Shown piece after piece: positions 9,601-22,060 of a DNA stretch of 64,000 nt. Source of the stretch: Adiantum capillus-veneris (lineage: Eukaryota > Streptophyta > Polypodiopsida > Polypodiales > Pteridaceae). The stretch covers positions 155,839,545 through 155,903,544 of the forward strand of contig CM043950.1 in the NCBI GenBank assembly GCA_014529385.2, read 5' to 3'. Numbering within the stretch: the first letter of the stretch is position 1; every line of letters starts with the position of its first letter. The notes beneath the pieces are model-generated. The model was not told the origin of the DNA and did no database searches. It saw only the letters and a program-made list of their open reading frames with translations. Position numbers and translations under genes: made by a program.

Positions 9601-11825
9601 CGAGGTGCATCTGTCCAGGCTACAGGTGGTCTATTTGCCATCATACGTTTGATCATTAAACAATCCTTAGCTTGGTGACCATACCTACCACATGCGTTGC
9701 AAGTTCCATTAAATTTTACTCTAAACGTAGGGCACTCACTAGTGCTATGTGGACCTAAGCAAATGGAACACCATTGTTGCTCCCTTCTTGGATACATGTG
9801 ACTATTTTGAGGGGGTCGATTATCCTTAAGAGACTCTTGGATTGCCTTGGTGAGGTCTGTCAAGAATGTCTCAAATACCTTTGGCTCATTGGCAATGGGC
9901 TTTGCAGTCATGGGTTCATACTCAATGGCTTGTGAGCTAGTGGATCTCGTGTCAGTAGACACCCTCATGCCTGCTATCATCAAGTTGTCCTCTAATTGGA
10001 TTGCATTGGCAGTGACATCTTCCCAGGTTGTGATACCTCTAATCACTAGTCCATTATAGATTCCTTCATTCCTCAACCCCCGAATGAATCGATCAAGCAG
10101 TTGGTTATTGTTGAAGCGCTCATTTACAGGGCAACGAGAGTTTAAGTGCTTTAGACGACTAATGAAGTCCCTTACTGACTCTCCTTCCTTACGTTCGGCC
10201 TTCTGTAGCTGAGATGCTACACCCCAAAGCACACCTTCTCGTATGTACTCCTTTAGAAACAACCTTCGAAGGGTAGGGTAGATTGTTTTCTCGTCCACCC
10301 TTAGGGTCCTATACCAATCTCCAGCCTTCCCACTTAATGTCAAGCTTAAGGCATTGCACTTATGTAGTTCGTTGCGTTCCCCTAAGGAATCACATACTTG
10401 TTCAAACACTTCAATGTGTTTTCTAGCATCTTCGTCCCCATTGAATTTTTGCGTGAGTTTGGCAATTTGTACTGCCTTACTTCTAGGCTCTCTATCAGAT
10501 GCGTGACGCATATTTTCCGCGATAGATCGACCTATGGTTTGAGCAAAAGCTGCCAAGTCACCTATGTGAGGAGGTAGGGCCGGTGGAGGTACTCTTGGAA
10601 TCATATGTGGGAGAGGAACGGGTACCGGTCTTGGCATATGTGTGGATGATGCAGGATATGGAACATAACCGGGCATAGGTCCACTCGGATAAGAGCTAGG
10701 GAGCGGCACTCGAGGAGCATAAGCAAGTGGTACAGTTGGAGGTGTGGGGGCCATGTGTGCATAAGGGGCTAGAGGCACATATGGTCGAGGCCCCATATTA
10801 GGTACTACGACACTAGGTAGTGGCACTGCGCTAACCGTAGATGTCATCGGTACATTCTCTGTTAGGCCTATCCCTGGAGTGAGCACTGTGTTTTCCTTAA
10901 TAGAGGGTTGATCCAAGTTAGGGAAGCTAAAGTTTTCGCTCGGAGGCTCAGATTGCATAGAGACCCCAGGTGAAATGACGTAAGATGGGTCCATGGGGCT
11001 CATTAGAGGAGTCTCCATTTGTGATAGAGTAGGCTGTTGAGCCTTGCTCGTATCCAGAAATCTCATGGGGCCATTAGAGAGTATATTTACCCCTCGGTTT
11101 TGCCTTTCTGATTGAATAATGCCATGGATAACATTACAGATCATTTTCTGTTGATCTTCGATGCTCGTGGCACTAGAGGTGGATTGTACAATCTCTATCC
11201 ATCCTACATGGTAGGCGTGGCCAGAGTGTAGATCCGTCAACACCTCAGTGTGGAGGTCATATGTCCAATGATCATTAATGAACAATCCTTCTAGAGTCGA
11301 CGTGTTAACGGTTTCTTGTGAGGTAGAAGCAATGTTGCTCCCCGTGGTTTTACTTGTCACCAACGGTACTCTAGAGGGAACTTTTGAAGGAGGCAGCTCA
11401 ACAGGGCCTTCTTGGTAAGAAGTTGGTAGGATATCCACATGGACACTCTTTGGGGGTGTGGGGTCCACGTGCGATGTGAAAGGAGATTCCACTTCCCCAC
11501 CCCCTTCGTGTGGTTCATTTGCATCAGGTTCCGAGCGAGTAGCTCTACCTAATGTTTCCATGAAACGGCTAAACATACTAGTACTAGGCTGTGGAGCTTC
11601 GGGAGGTGCATGGCCTTCTCTCTCAGTGTTTTGGGTAGGGTATGCTTCCATGATTTCTGAGTCGGAGGAGGAATCACTAGCGGCTATTTTAGGGTCTTGG
11701 GTGGTGCTACCTTGTGTCCCCGCTGAGGGTCTAGAGCTTATCGTGGATGGGTAATGGGTGTCCGTATGAACAGAGGCACCCTCAATATGCTCGTGTTCTA
11801 GCACCCACCCAGAGCGTAAGTGCAT
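6645..11825 (-). CDS. Element B gag-protease polyprotein, one frame with two in-frame TAG codons
   Basis: From ATG at 11825 a single frame runs 1,726 codons to TGA at 6645-6647, broken only by TAG at 7437-7439 and 6777-6779. At both places the sibling copy B2 has TGG (Trp). Order: M-H-L-R-S-G start; a long Pro/Ser/Thr-rich region (to about residue 430); a retrotransposon gag (capsid) domain about 440-620; CCHC knuckles at about 685-722 (two) and 860-912 (two); a Lys-rich linker; a retropepsin-like domain about 1290-1400 with D-G-G-A-G and M-I-L-G-R-P; then four W-V/I-P-K motifs (about 1514-1612). Gag packages the RNA and the protease cuts the polyprotein. Whether the TAG codons are read through or are inactivating mutations cannot be told. 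Confidence 0.9.
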
Positions 11826-12511
11826 GTGCTTTTGATACCCTAAGGTGTCAAAAAGCTGCTCTAGGAGGCCTTGTGACTAGTTTTTAGCGTGTTTTTTGTT
11901 TGTTTTTTTGCTAGATTTTTTAGAGCGTGTCGTGGAATGGGCCGTGTGATAGCTCAAAACGAGCGTATCGGTCAGAGGGTCGTGCCGTGCTTTACAGCCC
12001 TCCGTTTGGTCACTCTATGCCCTCGGAATCCCTAAAATTGTCAATTTCCAGTAGGGAACTAGGCCCAAACTAGAAAGTCTAAGGGGGCAAGTGGGAAGAG
12101 AAAGGAGGAGAGTGGAGGACTTGTCCCACATGCTCTCATTCTCTCTTGAGGGAGTAGGGTATATATATAAGAGTGAGTCTAGTATATATCATAAGACTGA
12201 GGACTGAGGCCTGGGCCTGGGCTTGGGCTTGGGCTTGGGCTTGGGCTTGGGCTTGGGAAAATGCAGAAATTGCAGAAAATTAAAAAAACGCAGAAATGCA
12301 GAAAATTGCAGAAATTGAAAACGCCGAACTTGAAAATGCAGAAAGTGCGGAAATTGAAAAACGCAGACAATAGCAGAAATTGAAACTTGACAGCAATTGC
12401 AGAAAACGCAAAAAACAGAAATCTCCACACACTCCTTCCCTGCCTTTCCTATGATAGAAATTGCACCACAAGGAAGCGTAAAGTGCTAACCGAGCTTAGT
12501 GTAGGGCATAT
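11826..12511 (-). other. Element B leader with short tandem repeats
   Basis: Untranslated leader between primer site and gag ATG. It contains a hexamer run (GGGCTT, about seven copies, 12213-12257) and then a diverged array of GCAGAAA-type units to about 12420. Small frames over the repeats are artefacts. A TATATATAAGAG box lies near 12160-12172 on the plus strand; its role is unknown. Confidence 0.7.
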
Positions 12512-12528
12512 CCCCGGCAGCGGCGCCA
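12512..12528 (-). promoter_or_regulatory. Primer binding site of element B (tRNA-Asp type)
   Basis: The minus strand reads TGGCGCCGCTGCCGGGG, complementary to the 3' end of plant tRNA-Asp(GTC) with one mismatch. It lies four bases from the 5' LTR end. This primer is typical of plant Tat/Athila-type gypsy elements. Confidence 0.88.
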
Positions 12529-12532
12529 AAAA

Positions 12533-13106
12533 TGTGCGCTCCTTGCCGCACTGTCGAAGCAAGGGACTTGCCAATACACCGTATGCGAGCCACAAACGGC
12601 TCCAAGCATACAACAAGCCTAAACTAGCAAGCTCAAGAAAACAAAGGGTGTGTCACTCACCGCTCTACGCTCGCCTTCGTGGTGGATTCCTCGCCGCGAT
12701 GAAGAAGAAGCTGCAGTCGTGCCGCGCTCAACCGCTTCGCCGCCGTCGTGCCTTCGTAATGCTCGATCGCACACACACTCTCCCTCTCTCTCTCTCTCCC
12801 ACACACACACACAAGGAGGTGAAGAAGAAGAAGATGGAGATGGAGCAAGAGCACTCTTCAATTGCACAAATGAGAGAATGAGTAAAAATTAGGTTTAGTT
12901 GGCTTTTATAAGAGCTCACCCCATTCACACTTGGGCGCCCATGCTTAGCCAACTAATCCCTTGAATGTCCAAGTTAAAGTGCGCCTCTCATCGACGATCA
13001 CTCTACCTTTCCCTATTGGACCGACAAGCCCGGTACCTGACTCTATCGAATACATAATACACGTCCGTCGTAGGTGATGGGTGTCCGTGTGCCATGAGGG
13101 TTAACA
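12533..13106 (-). repeat. 5' LTR of element B
   Basis: 574 bp, matching 4446-5029 except for three transitions and a shorter CT run at 12779-12798. It carries the element's promoter. A TTATAAAAG TATA-like motif (12903-12911 on the minus strand) is a plausible core promoter. Confidence 0.95.
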
Positions 13107-13111
13107 CCTGT
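13107..13111. repeat. Target-site duplication CCTGT (right copy) of element B
   Basis: Exact repeat of 4441-4445. Removing 4446-13111 rejoins the copia gag. Confidence 0.92.
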
Positions 13112-13902
13112 ACTATTGTGCTACACATTTTCAAGACCTCTTGGACTCCCCCTTCCTCAAAATTTTCCTCAACCATCACCTATATTATGACCCTGGTTGT
13201 TGTTCTATTGTTGTTCTATGACCTATACCACATCCTCTTCCTCCTTCTCTACTGTTGAAAATGACCTCTTTAAAATTGTTTTCACCCTATGTAGAGGAGT
13301 CTTCCTCAAGTTCCTTATCTTTCACAATCAATATGGACACCAAATCTATAAACGAGGGAATGTTCTCTCAAAGATGGATGCTAGTTTTGTACTCAGGACC
13401 CAAACCTCTTAGACATACTTCTACTTTACCATCATCATAATCATCAACTGTAACACCAATCGATGCAAGTGACTCACATCTGTTCTTTATCTTCAATGAA
13501 TAGTCATTGATGGACAAGCTTTTCTTCTGCATAGTATTTAGCTCAGTCTTCAACTGCAGTTTCCTTGCCTTTGTGTTGGTCACTTCCAATGACAACAAAG
13601 CGTTCCAAGCCTCCTTAGGAGATTGCATCTTGTATATGCCCTATCATAGTGTCTTGTACACTGATAGAAAGACAGTACATGACCTTCCAATCTTCCTGGT
13701 TCTAATTATTAAATGTCTTAATTTGCACAACACTTGCACCCTCCCTCGATAGTGGTGGTTCTATCTCATGCTCTCCATCAATGTTCTCCCAATAATCTTT
13801 GCCCATAAGGTAATTGGTCATTTTGAACTTCCAAGAATGGAAGTTGTTCTTGCCCATCTTCTCACTGACAACTTGGTTAAGCCCATCATTGTTGGAAGAC
13901 AT
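13112..13902 (-). pseudogene. Copia gag (UBN2 type) N-terminal part of element A, broken
   Basis: The frame 13702-13902 starts M-S-S-N-N and contains N-F-H-S-W-K-F-K-M and L-M-G-K-D-Y-W, the usual opening of plant copia gag (DUF4219). After a frameshift, 13368-13628 has the UBN2 block P-K-E-A-W-N-A-L, L-K-T-E-L-N-T-M and the closing L-R-G-L-G-P-E-Y. It runs down to the element B insertion point. Gag forms the virus-like particle. The start is set by the ATG nearest the primer site. Confidence 0.88.
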
Positions 13903-14309
13903 GTTTCCAACCCTTTACACAGTCTTTGAGTAGCCTACTAAAAATAGTCGATTACCACTTTTAAACACAATCTACGTACGTACACCTGTTTCATTGTACT
14001 AAACAATATATGTGCACACTACAACCAAACCAAATCTTTCTACACCACTTATATGCATATCTACAAAATCTTGAACCTTGGCATTTTTGCATGCGAAGGT
14101 ACTCTAACTCCAAAATGGTGTTCAAAACACGCTCTGAATGGAAATCTGGCTGCACGGAATAGTCCAAAGAACTGAATAGAATCCTGTGATGCTCACTCTC
14201 CAAAAGAAATCACCTCAATCAAAGATCATTGATGATGGCTCTCGGGAATACCAAAGTTGCTTCCTAAACTGCTCCTGCTTGCTACTCCAAGCTCATCAAA
14301 CACAACCAA
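13903..14309 (-). other. Element A leader
   Basis: Untranslated leader between primer site and gag ATG. No conserved frame or motif seen. Confidence 0.6.
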
Positions 14310-14321
14310 GCTCTAATACCA
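14310..14321 (-). promoter_or_regulatory. Primer binding site of element A (initiator tRNA-Met type)
   Basis: Minus strand TGGTATTAGAGC differs by one base from the usual plant copia primer site TGGTATCAGAGC and immediately follows the 5' LTR. Confidence 0.88.
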
Positions 14322-14662
14322 TATCAAGAGATAGAGAAGGAGAGAGCTTGAGCTTTTGCAAGCGCGCACACAAGATGGAGGAAAAAAGATTGTAATTCTT
14401 CACAAACACAAGATAAGAGGTCTATAAAACATAAGGAAAAATACAACATAGAAGGGGAACTAGTACAACGGTTTAGTATGAACCACTAGTGAATGAGATA
14501 AGTAGATAAGTGTAACATCACTCTAGTATGTAGACCACCTTGGTGTAGTCCAAATGTAGTATCACTGGCAAAGATATGTGTATCCACCAACAGGCACCAC
14601 TGATGATGATTGTCAGTGGTAGTCATCCAAGAGTCTTACATGCTGAGCTTCACATCTCAACA
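14322..14662 (-). repeat. 5' LTR of element A
   Basis: 341 bp, starting TGTTGAGATGTG and ending CTCTTGATA on the minus strand. It is clearly diverged from 524-875 by substitutions and small indels. Confidence 0.88.
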
Positions 14663-14695
14663 CTATAGTGATAGTTAGTTGAAGAAAAACTATAG
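14663..14695. other. Host DNA between elements A and C
   Basis: Only 33 bp separate the two elements. It begins with the target duplication of A (CTATA) and ends with that of C (TATAG, 14691-14695). Together with 1-523 and 23116 onwards it is the pre-insertion sequence. Confidence 0.8.
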
Positions 14696-15756
14696 TGTTG
14701 GAAGCGGCTAACGGCTACACCATTTATGCACCAAGTTGTGGATGTTCCATAGTGCACATTATTTACTTTTCATTGTATACGGCTTGGGCTCATTTAGGAG
14801 TTCCAAAGTTGGCTAACGGTTACACCATTTATGCACCAAGTTGTGGATGTGCCATAGTGCACAGTATTTACTTTTCATTGTATAGGGCTTGGGCTCATTT
14901 AGGAGTTCCAAAGTTGTATGAGTCTAGGCTAGAGAGCTCACTTTATCCCATAGTTGAAAGGTTTGAGGCCCAAAACTATAAAAGACCCCTATGCTTAATG
15001 AGAGGTCATTCTTGAGTGGTCCTTTTGAGAACTCTCTCCCTAGAGGAGGTCTTGATGGCCTAGCCTTTGAGCTTAATGCCCATGCTTAGAAGGCTAGTGC
15101 TAATCACATGTAATTAGTATAATCCTCTCTTAATTAATCTAGTCTTAATTATGTTGTCAATCATGTTTATTTACTTTCCTTCATTGTTTTGAAGTGTTGA
15201 TCTTCTCTAATCTAACTCTTGCTTATGCTAAGGTACTCCGATTAGTGGAGTCCTTATCTAACTCTCTCGATTAAACGGAGTGGGCGTACTCGTGCTTGAG
15301 GGATTAGAGTTGTCCTCTAATGGTGTACTTGTGTGTGTGTAGGTTTAAGAATCCTTGAGCTTAATTTGATTATGTGTGACTTGATTTGGACACCATGATG
15401 GGCATGGTTGGGGTGGCCGAGTTGAATGCGATCTTGTGTGCTTAATCATCAATGCATGTAATTAGATTTGTGCTTGAGAGATTCCAAGATTAGTGTGTTT
15501 CACTTCGTTGCTTGATGTGTGTAGATGATTGCTTGAAATTGATGCTTGATATGCGATTATCATTAGTTGATTTGGGATGATTTCTATTTGCATTGGAGGA
15601 TGCACGCTCTTGAATCCTCTCAATCTTTGCATCCGATGACGCTCTCGCACGTTCTTTGTGTGATGCCTCCAAGCCCTAGCTGGGTCATGCTCTCTCTCTC
15701 TCTCCGGATTGATAGATTTTGTGGGAGATTGCCTATGCTATGGCGAGCCTCCAACA
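14696..15756 (+). repeat. 5' LTR of element C
   Basis: Begins TGTTGGAAGCGG and ends GCCTCCAACA. It pairs with 22061-23115. It carries an internal 105-bp tandem duplication. Reading frames in it (for example 14695-15015) recur in the other LTR and have no gene-like features. Confidence 0.93.
14706..14915 (+). repeat. 105-bp tandem duplication within the 5' LTR of element C
   Basis: 14706-14810 and 14811-14915 are near-identical copies beginning GGCTAACGG. The same doubling is in the 3' LTR, so it is older than this insertion and a family trait. Confidence 0.92.
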
Positions 15757-15757
15757 T

Positions 15758-15775
15758 TGGCGCCGTTGTCGGGGA
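15758..15775 (+). promoter_or_regulatory. Primer binding site of element C (tRNA-Asp type)
   Basis: TGGCGCCGTTGTCGGGGA, complementary to the 3' end of tRNA-Asp with one mismatch, one base after the LTR end. Confidence 0.9.
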
Positions 15776-18414
<2,639 letters not shown>

Positions 18415-18680
18415 CAGAAGAACTTCAAAGCCAACAAGAAGAAGACAGACGGTGATGCATGGAGCAACATTTTTTACCAAAACCTGTTGAAAGAAAGCAA
18501 CAGCTTAGTGCAAAGAGAGTGCTTGGTATCTTGAAGCAGATTTGTTTTTCATTTTTTGATGAAGATTCTATGCTCATAGGATTTGATGCTAAATATGCAC
18601 GTCCTGATGGGATGGTTTTACAAGAATTTCCAGTTCCTCCACCTCCTATCAGACCCTCTGTAATGATGGACACTTCTGCC
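18415..18680 (+). pseudogene. Captured fragment of RNA polymerase II largest subunit (RPB1)
   Basis: Translation gives F-K-A-N-K-K-K, then (one frameshift later) P-V-E-R-K-Q-Q-L-S-A, R-V-L-G-I-L-K-Q-I, D-E-D-S-M-L-I-G-F, A-R-P-D-G-M-V-L-Q and P-P-P-P-I-R-P-S-V-M-M-D-T-S. This order is that of the RPB1 N-terminal clamp region just before the Rpb1 domain 2. A pyrimidine-rich 12-nt insertion splits K-Q-I and D-E-D and could be residue of a 3' splice site. Homology ends abruptly at about 18680. It is a fragment of perhaps 85 residues of a protein of over 1,800, inside element C and on its sense strand. It cannot be functional; it is a gene capture. Confidence 0.82.
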
Positions 18681-20174
18681 CATAGAGCAGGCAAGCGCAG
18701 CCAAATGGAGCCTGATGTTCCTTGCCTAGGTCGGGATAATTTTGCTATTGGCGCTTCAAGTTTTGTTATGGCGGATAATCATAGTAAGATGATGAGTCAA
18801 ATCATCCTCACTGCTCAAAATTCATCAAAACACTCTCAACAAAGACATCACACACCCTCTCTCGCTTCTCATTCCATGCCAACGAGTCACACTCACACAC
18901 ACACAATCCACGCTTTTCTGCTGGCCACAGTACACGACAAACACACACACATAGACTGCAGTTAGTGGCTCACCACTCGTATTCCCTCGTGCTGGCATAT
19001 GCTCGCCACGACAAAGCACGCACCTCTCGCAAATCTTTCCCACACCCTCTTGCTCTGGGCTCCACCAAACTGTGAGGTAGTACCGCCTTGTGCCCGCAGT
19101 CTACAAACTCTCGGAGTCGCAGACTCACAGTCATCGACGACAATAAACAAAAAAAAAAGGGAAATGTTATTTCATTAAAAAAGAAAAAAAAAGTGTTATG
19201 GCTTCCTTTAGAGAGCATTCTCACCCTTCTCTGCATCCAAACTTGGGTGTGAAAATGAGCAATGGTTTAAAAGTTGTCATTGTCGAATGATGTCGAATGC
19301 CTACTATGTGCTTGTTGAATATCAATTGGAAAAAAACGAGCTCATGAAAATGACACAATTTCTTTACTGTCAATATTTTCTTCCTCTTACCTTCTTTGAT
19401 AAAATATGCTCATAAAAGGAGGAAAGATCAAATTTGTGCATTTCATGGCAATGATTTGTAATGAGAAAAACATTTTTATCATGGAATGTGTTAACAAGGT
19501 AAGATTTGTGATAGCCATGATCATTTTAGTGTTTGGGTTATATCAAAAACTTTTAGCACTAAAGAATGAACATGGGTTTGAAGGTTGCACAAGCCATCAA
19601 AGAGGATAAGTAATTTGCAAATATGGCTATCAAGAGCCATGCATTATGAGTTGCAAACATCTTGAGTGCGTTATTTTTCTTACTCTAGTTTGCTATGTAT
19701 GAGTAACAATGTGAGCATCGAATTGTGTGATGATTGTGTGAGCATTTCATTGCCTAAACGAATTTCATTATACATGTGTCTTTCGCTTATGCACTCTTCT
19801 AATGCTCGATTTGATTTATAGTTTCATTAACCTCAAAGAAAAATTATTTGTGATATACATGTGGCTTTCACTTTTGAGAGCTACAATTGATAGTGCGGGG
19901 ATGATTTATGAAAAGTGTGTATCAAAACTTGGGCTTGACATCGTTTGTTTCATCTTAGTTCTTTATTTAAATGCAAAAATCACTACAAAGCACTAACATT
20001 GATCTGATTTAATGGCCAAGAGAGAGCATTAAAATTTTGAGATTGTGATTGAACATGATTTTAAGTTCTTGTATTGGATGTTCATATGCTAAAAGTACTA
20101 ATGATTTGAGCTATTTTGAAGGGTGTGGCAGGAGTGTGCTTTCATTGATCCAAGGATGGGTCATAATTGCAAAA
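18681..20174 (+). other. Element C interior, third part
   Basis: No supported gene. 18690-19140 is CA-rich and may still be captured host DNA. It then turns A/T-rich with many CATTTTG and TTTGAAG words. A poly-A-rich stretch lies at 19140-19195. Confidence 0.5.
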
Positions 20175-20665
20175 TATTGCAAAATTTGGCTACTTAGAGC
20201 CATTCCATTTCTTTGGACTAAAAGTTGTATATATGCTAGCTCAAAGCTTGGTCTAAAATGTAAATGTTTTCATTTGAGCTAGTGTTTAGCCAACTTTTTG
20301 AGCTTTCAAGTACAAATTTGGCCACTAAGAGCCATTCACTTTCATTTCATCAAGTTGCAGTACTTATCTCTAGCTCATAGATTGCACTAAAAATTTGAAA
20401 ATTTCATGTGAGCTAGTTGTTAGCCAACTTTTTGGAAAGCTTTTAATTGTAAAATTTGGCTATTGAGATCCACTTCACTTCATTCAAAAGTTGCATTATT
20501 TTCAGCTCTTGGCTTGTTTAAATTCCATATCTCATTGAGCTAGAAATTAATCGACTTTTGAATCATGCATGAGAGATGTTAAAAATTTCAAAATTTGCTT
20601 ATGTAGAAGCTCATTTTATCTCTCACTGTTGATATGTATGCATAAATTTGCTACTTTAGAGCATC
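20175..20665 (+). repeat. Diverged tandem repeat, unit about 135-140 bp, within element C
   Basis: The phrase AAATTTGGCTACT-A-GAGCCATT recurs at about 20175, 20313, 20449 and 20590, each followed by a pyrimidine/TTGCA stretch and GAGCTAG-TTAGCCAACTTTT. Copies differ by many substitutions and indels. A single relative occurs at about 19616. Confidence 0.75.
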
Positions 20666-22047
20666 ATGTGCATAACCAAAGGCATTTTTTCCCTTAGGTT
20701 TTTTCCCTTTGGCAAATTTGGGTATGCAAGACCCTAGCTTTAGGTATTCATTAATGTTTTTTGATGTGCTTTTGGATTTCAATAATTGGCTTTTGTAGCT
20801 GCTGTTTACACTTAGCTTCCAAAGGCTTCTTTTGCAAATAAAAAGTATCAAGAGACTTCTCTACACAAAGGGGATGCTTTCTCAAGGATGTACAAAGAGC
20901 ATGAATAGGTGTAATCCTTCCATGATTTTGCTCTTTTTATCTCTCCATTCTCTTGCTTGGTTTAAGTGAAATTTTGCTTCTAAGCTATGGTTTTTTTTCA
21001 TGTTCAAAAGCTAGGCATTTTAAAGTTTCAACACTTTGCTTTGTGAAAATGAAACTCATCAAAAAATTAGGTTTTATGTGTGTTAATCATAGGTAATTGG
21101 CCTTGACCTTAGGTTAATGTAGGTTCGTTTCTTGCTAGTCCTAGATTCTTAGTGATAGTCTTAATATTCCACTCATTTTTTTCATGACCTAGGGCTATGA
21201 TTAGGCTTTAGTCTTTTTTAGTCCAATTGCCATTAGTATCTCAAGTTGGAAGCAATAAAAAATGTGCTAAAAAATGAATCATGAAGCAAAGAAGTGTCCA
21301 AAAAAGTAGCAAAAATGCTACTAAGGCACATGAAAATAAAAATTCTATGTTATGTTGTGTCTATGAAAGGCCTAGCACCTTATCGGAACTTGGTAGGCGA
21401 GGGGAATCACCTTGGCTCTCTTGGTCAAGGCCCTAAACCGATGCCCTGGGTTGATAGGGGTTAGCCGTCGCCTTGGTAAGCTAGTAGGCTTTTGGAACAC
21501 CTTCTTGAGGGTTCAAGGAGCTGAGAGTCGCACCTAGACTTGCCTTGGGGTGGTAGCCTTTTGATTGTGCTTTAATCTTTCAATGAAGGACTAAATCAAA
21601 ACTTCCATGAGCTTTCGAAACCTTTGGCAATGTACTAATAGATTAGGAGCTCTTTTATAGCCCATAGACATGATAGACTTGAATGATTTATTAAGATTAT
21701 TCACATAGTTTTTAGGCTAGTAGGTTTATGAACTTGCATTAGCCTAGGGTCATAATCGATTGCTTGTGTTTCATGCATAAAACTGAAATTTCAAGTGGTT
21801 TAATCTTCACAATAGTTTGAGTTATTTTTTGCTTTATGTTGTCTAGTTTTTTACTATGATTAACCCATCTTTTAGAAGCAAAAAATCACTTTGCATGATT
21901 GTTCATTTATGTTTTATTCATTATTGGTGGCCTTTGATGCTCATAACTTGTTCTTATATTTTGCAGCTCAACATTTCTTCCTTGGACTTGCTTTCTACCA
22001 TGTCACCGTGTCTTGCTTCACCGGCACACGAGGACGTGCGCCAAATT
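20666..22047 (+). other. Element C interior, last non-coding part
   Basis: No gene seen. It ends with sequence leading to the polypurine tract. It contains a more GC-rich block (21360-21560, GGCGAGGGG, CTTGGTCAAGG) that looks of different origin from the A/T-rich surroundings. Confidence 0.5.
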
Positions 22048-22060
22048 AGGAAGGGCGGAG
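22048..22060 (+). promoter_or_regulatory. Polypurine tract of element C
   Basis: AGGAAGGGCGGAG directly before the 3' LTR. It has the AGGAAGGG core of the tracts of elements B and F, with one C interruption. Confidence 0.88.

Larger units (their letters stand above)
4446..13106 (-). mobile_element. Element B: young gag-protease-only LTR retrotransposon (TR-GAG-like)
   Basis: An 8.66-kb element nested in the gag of element A. On the minus strand it reads 5' LTR (12533-13106), tRNA-Asp-type primer site, leader, one very long gag-protease frame (6645-11825), a 1.6-kb 3' region, polypurine tract and 3' LTR (4446-5029). The LTRs differ by three transitions plus CT-repeat length, so insertion is recent. 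No reverse transcriptase, RNase H or integrase is present, so it must borrow them. This fits non-autonomous terminal-repeat retrotransposons with Gag. A second, truncated copy (B2) lies at 52226-56816. Confidence 0.93.
524..14662 (-). mobile_element. Element A: Ty1/copia LTR retrotransposon, decayed, interrupted by element B
   Basis: Reading the minus strand gives 5' LTR (14322-14662), primer site, gag, protease, integrase, reverse transcriptase, RNase H and 3' LTR (524-875), the Ty1/copia order. Every domain has frameshifts or stops, so no polyprotein can be made. Without the nested element B it would be about 5.5 kb, normal for copia. Flanks are TTATA (519-523) and CTATA (14663-14667), a 5-bp target duplication with one mismatch. 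LTR divergence is clearly larger than in B or C, so A is the older insertion. Confidence 0.9.

Noticed and set aside
12179-12471. Frames rich in Pro-Lys, Pro-Ser or Phe-Cys
   Set aside because: They translate the GGGCTT and GCAGAAA tandem repeats of the element B leader.
12512-12528. tRNA-Asp 3' end as part of a tRNA gene
   Set aside because: Only the 3' end complement is present, beside an LTR; no cloverleaf or A and B boxes around it. The same applies to 15758, 42026 and 42892.
14695-15015. 106-residue frame repeated at 21856-22380
   Set aside because: It is the 105-bp LTR duplication of element C, whose unit is a multiple of three; no domain, no upstream signals of its own.
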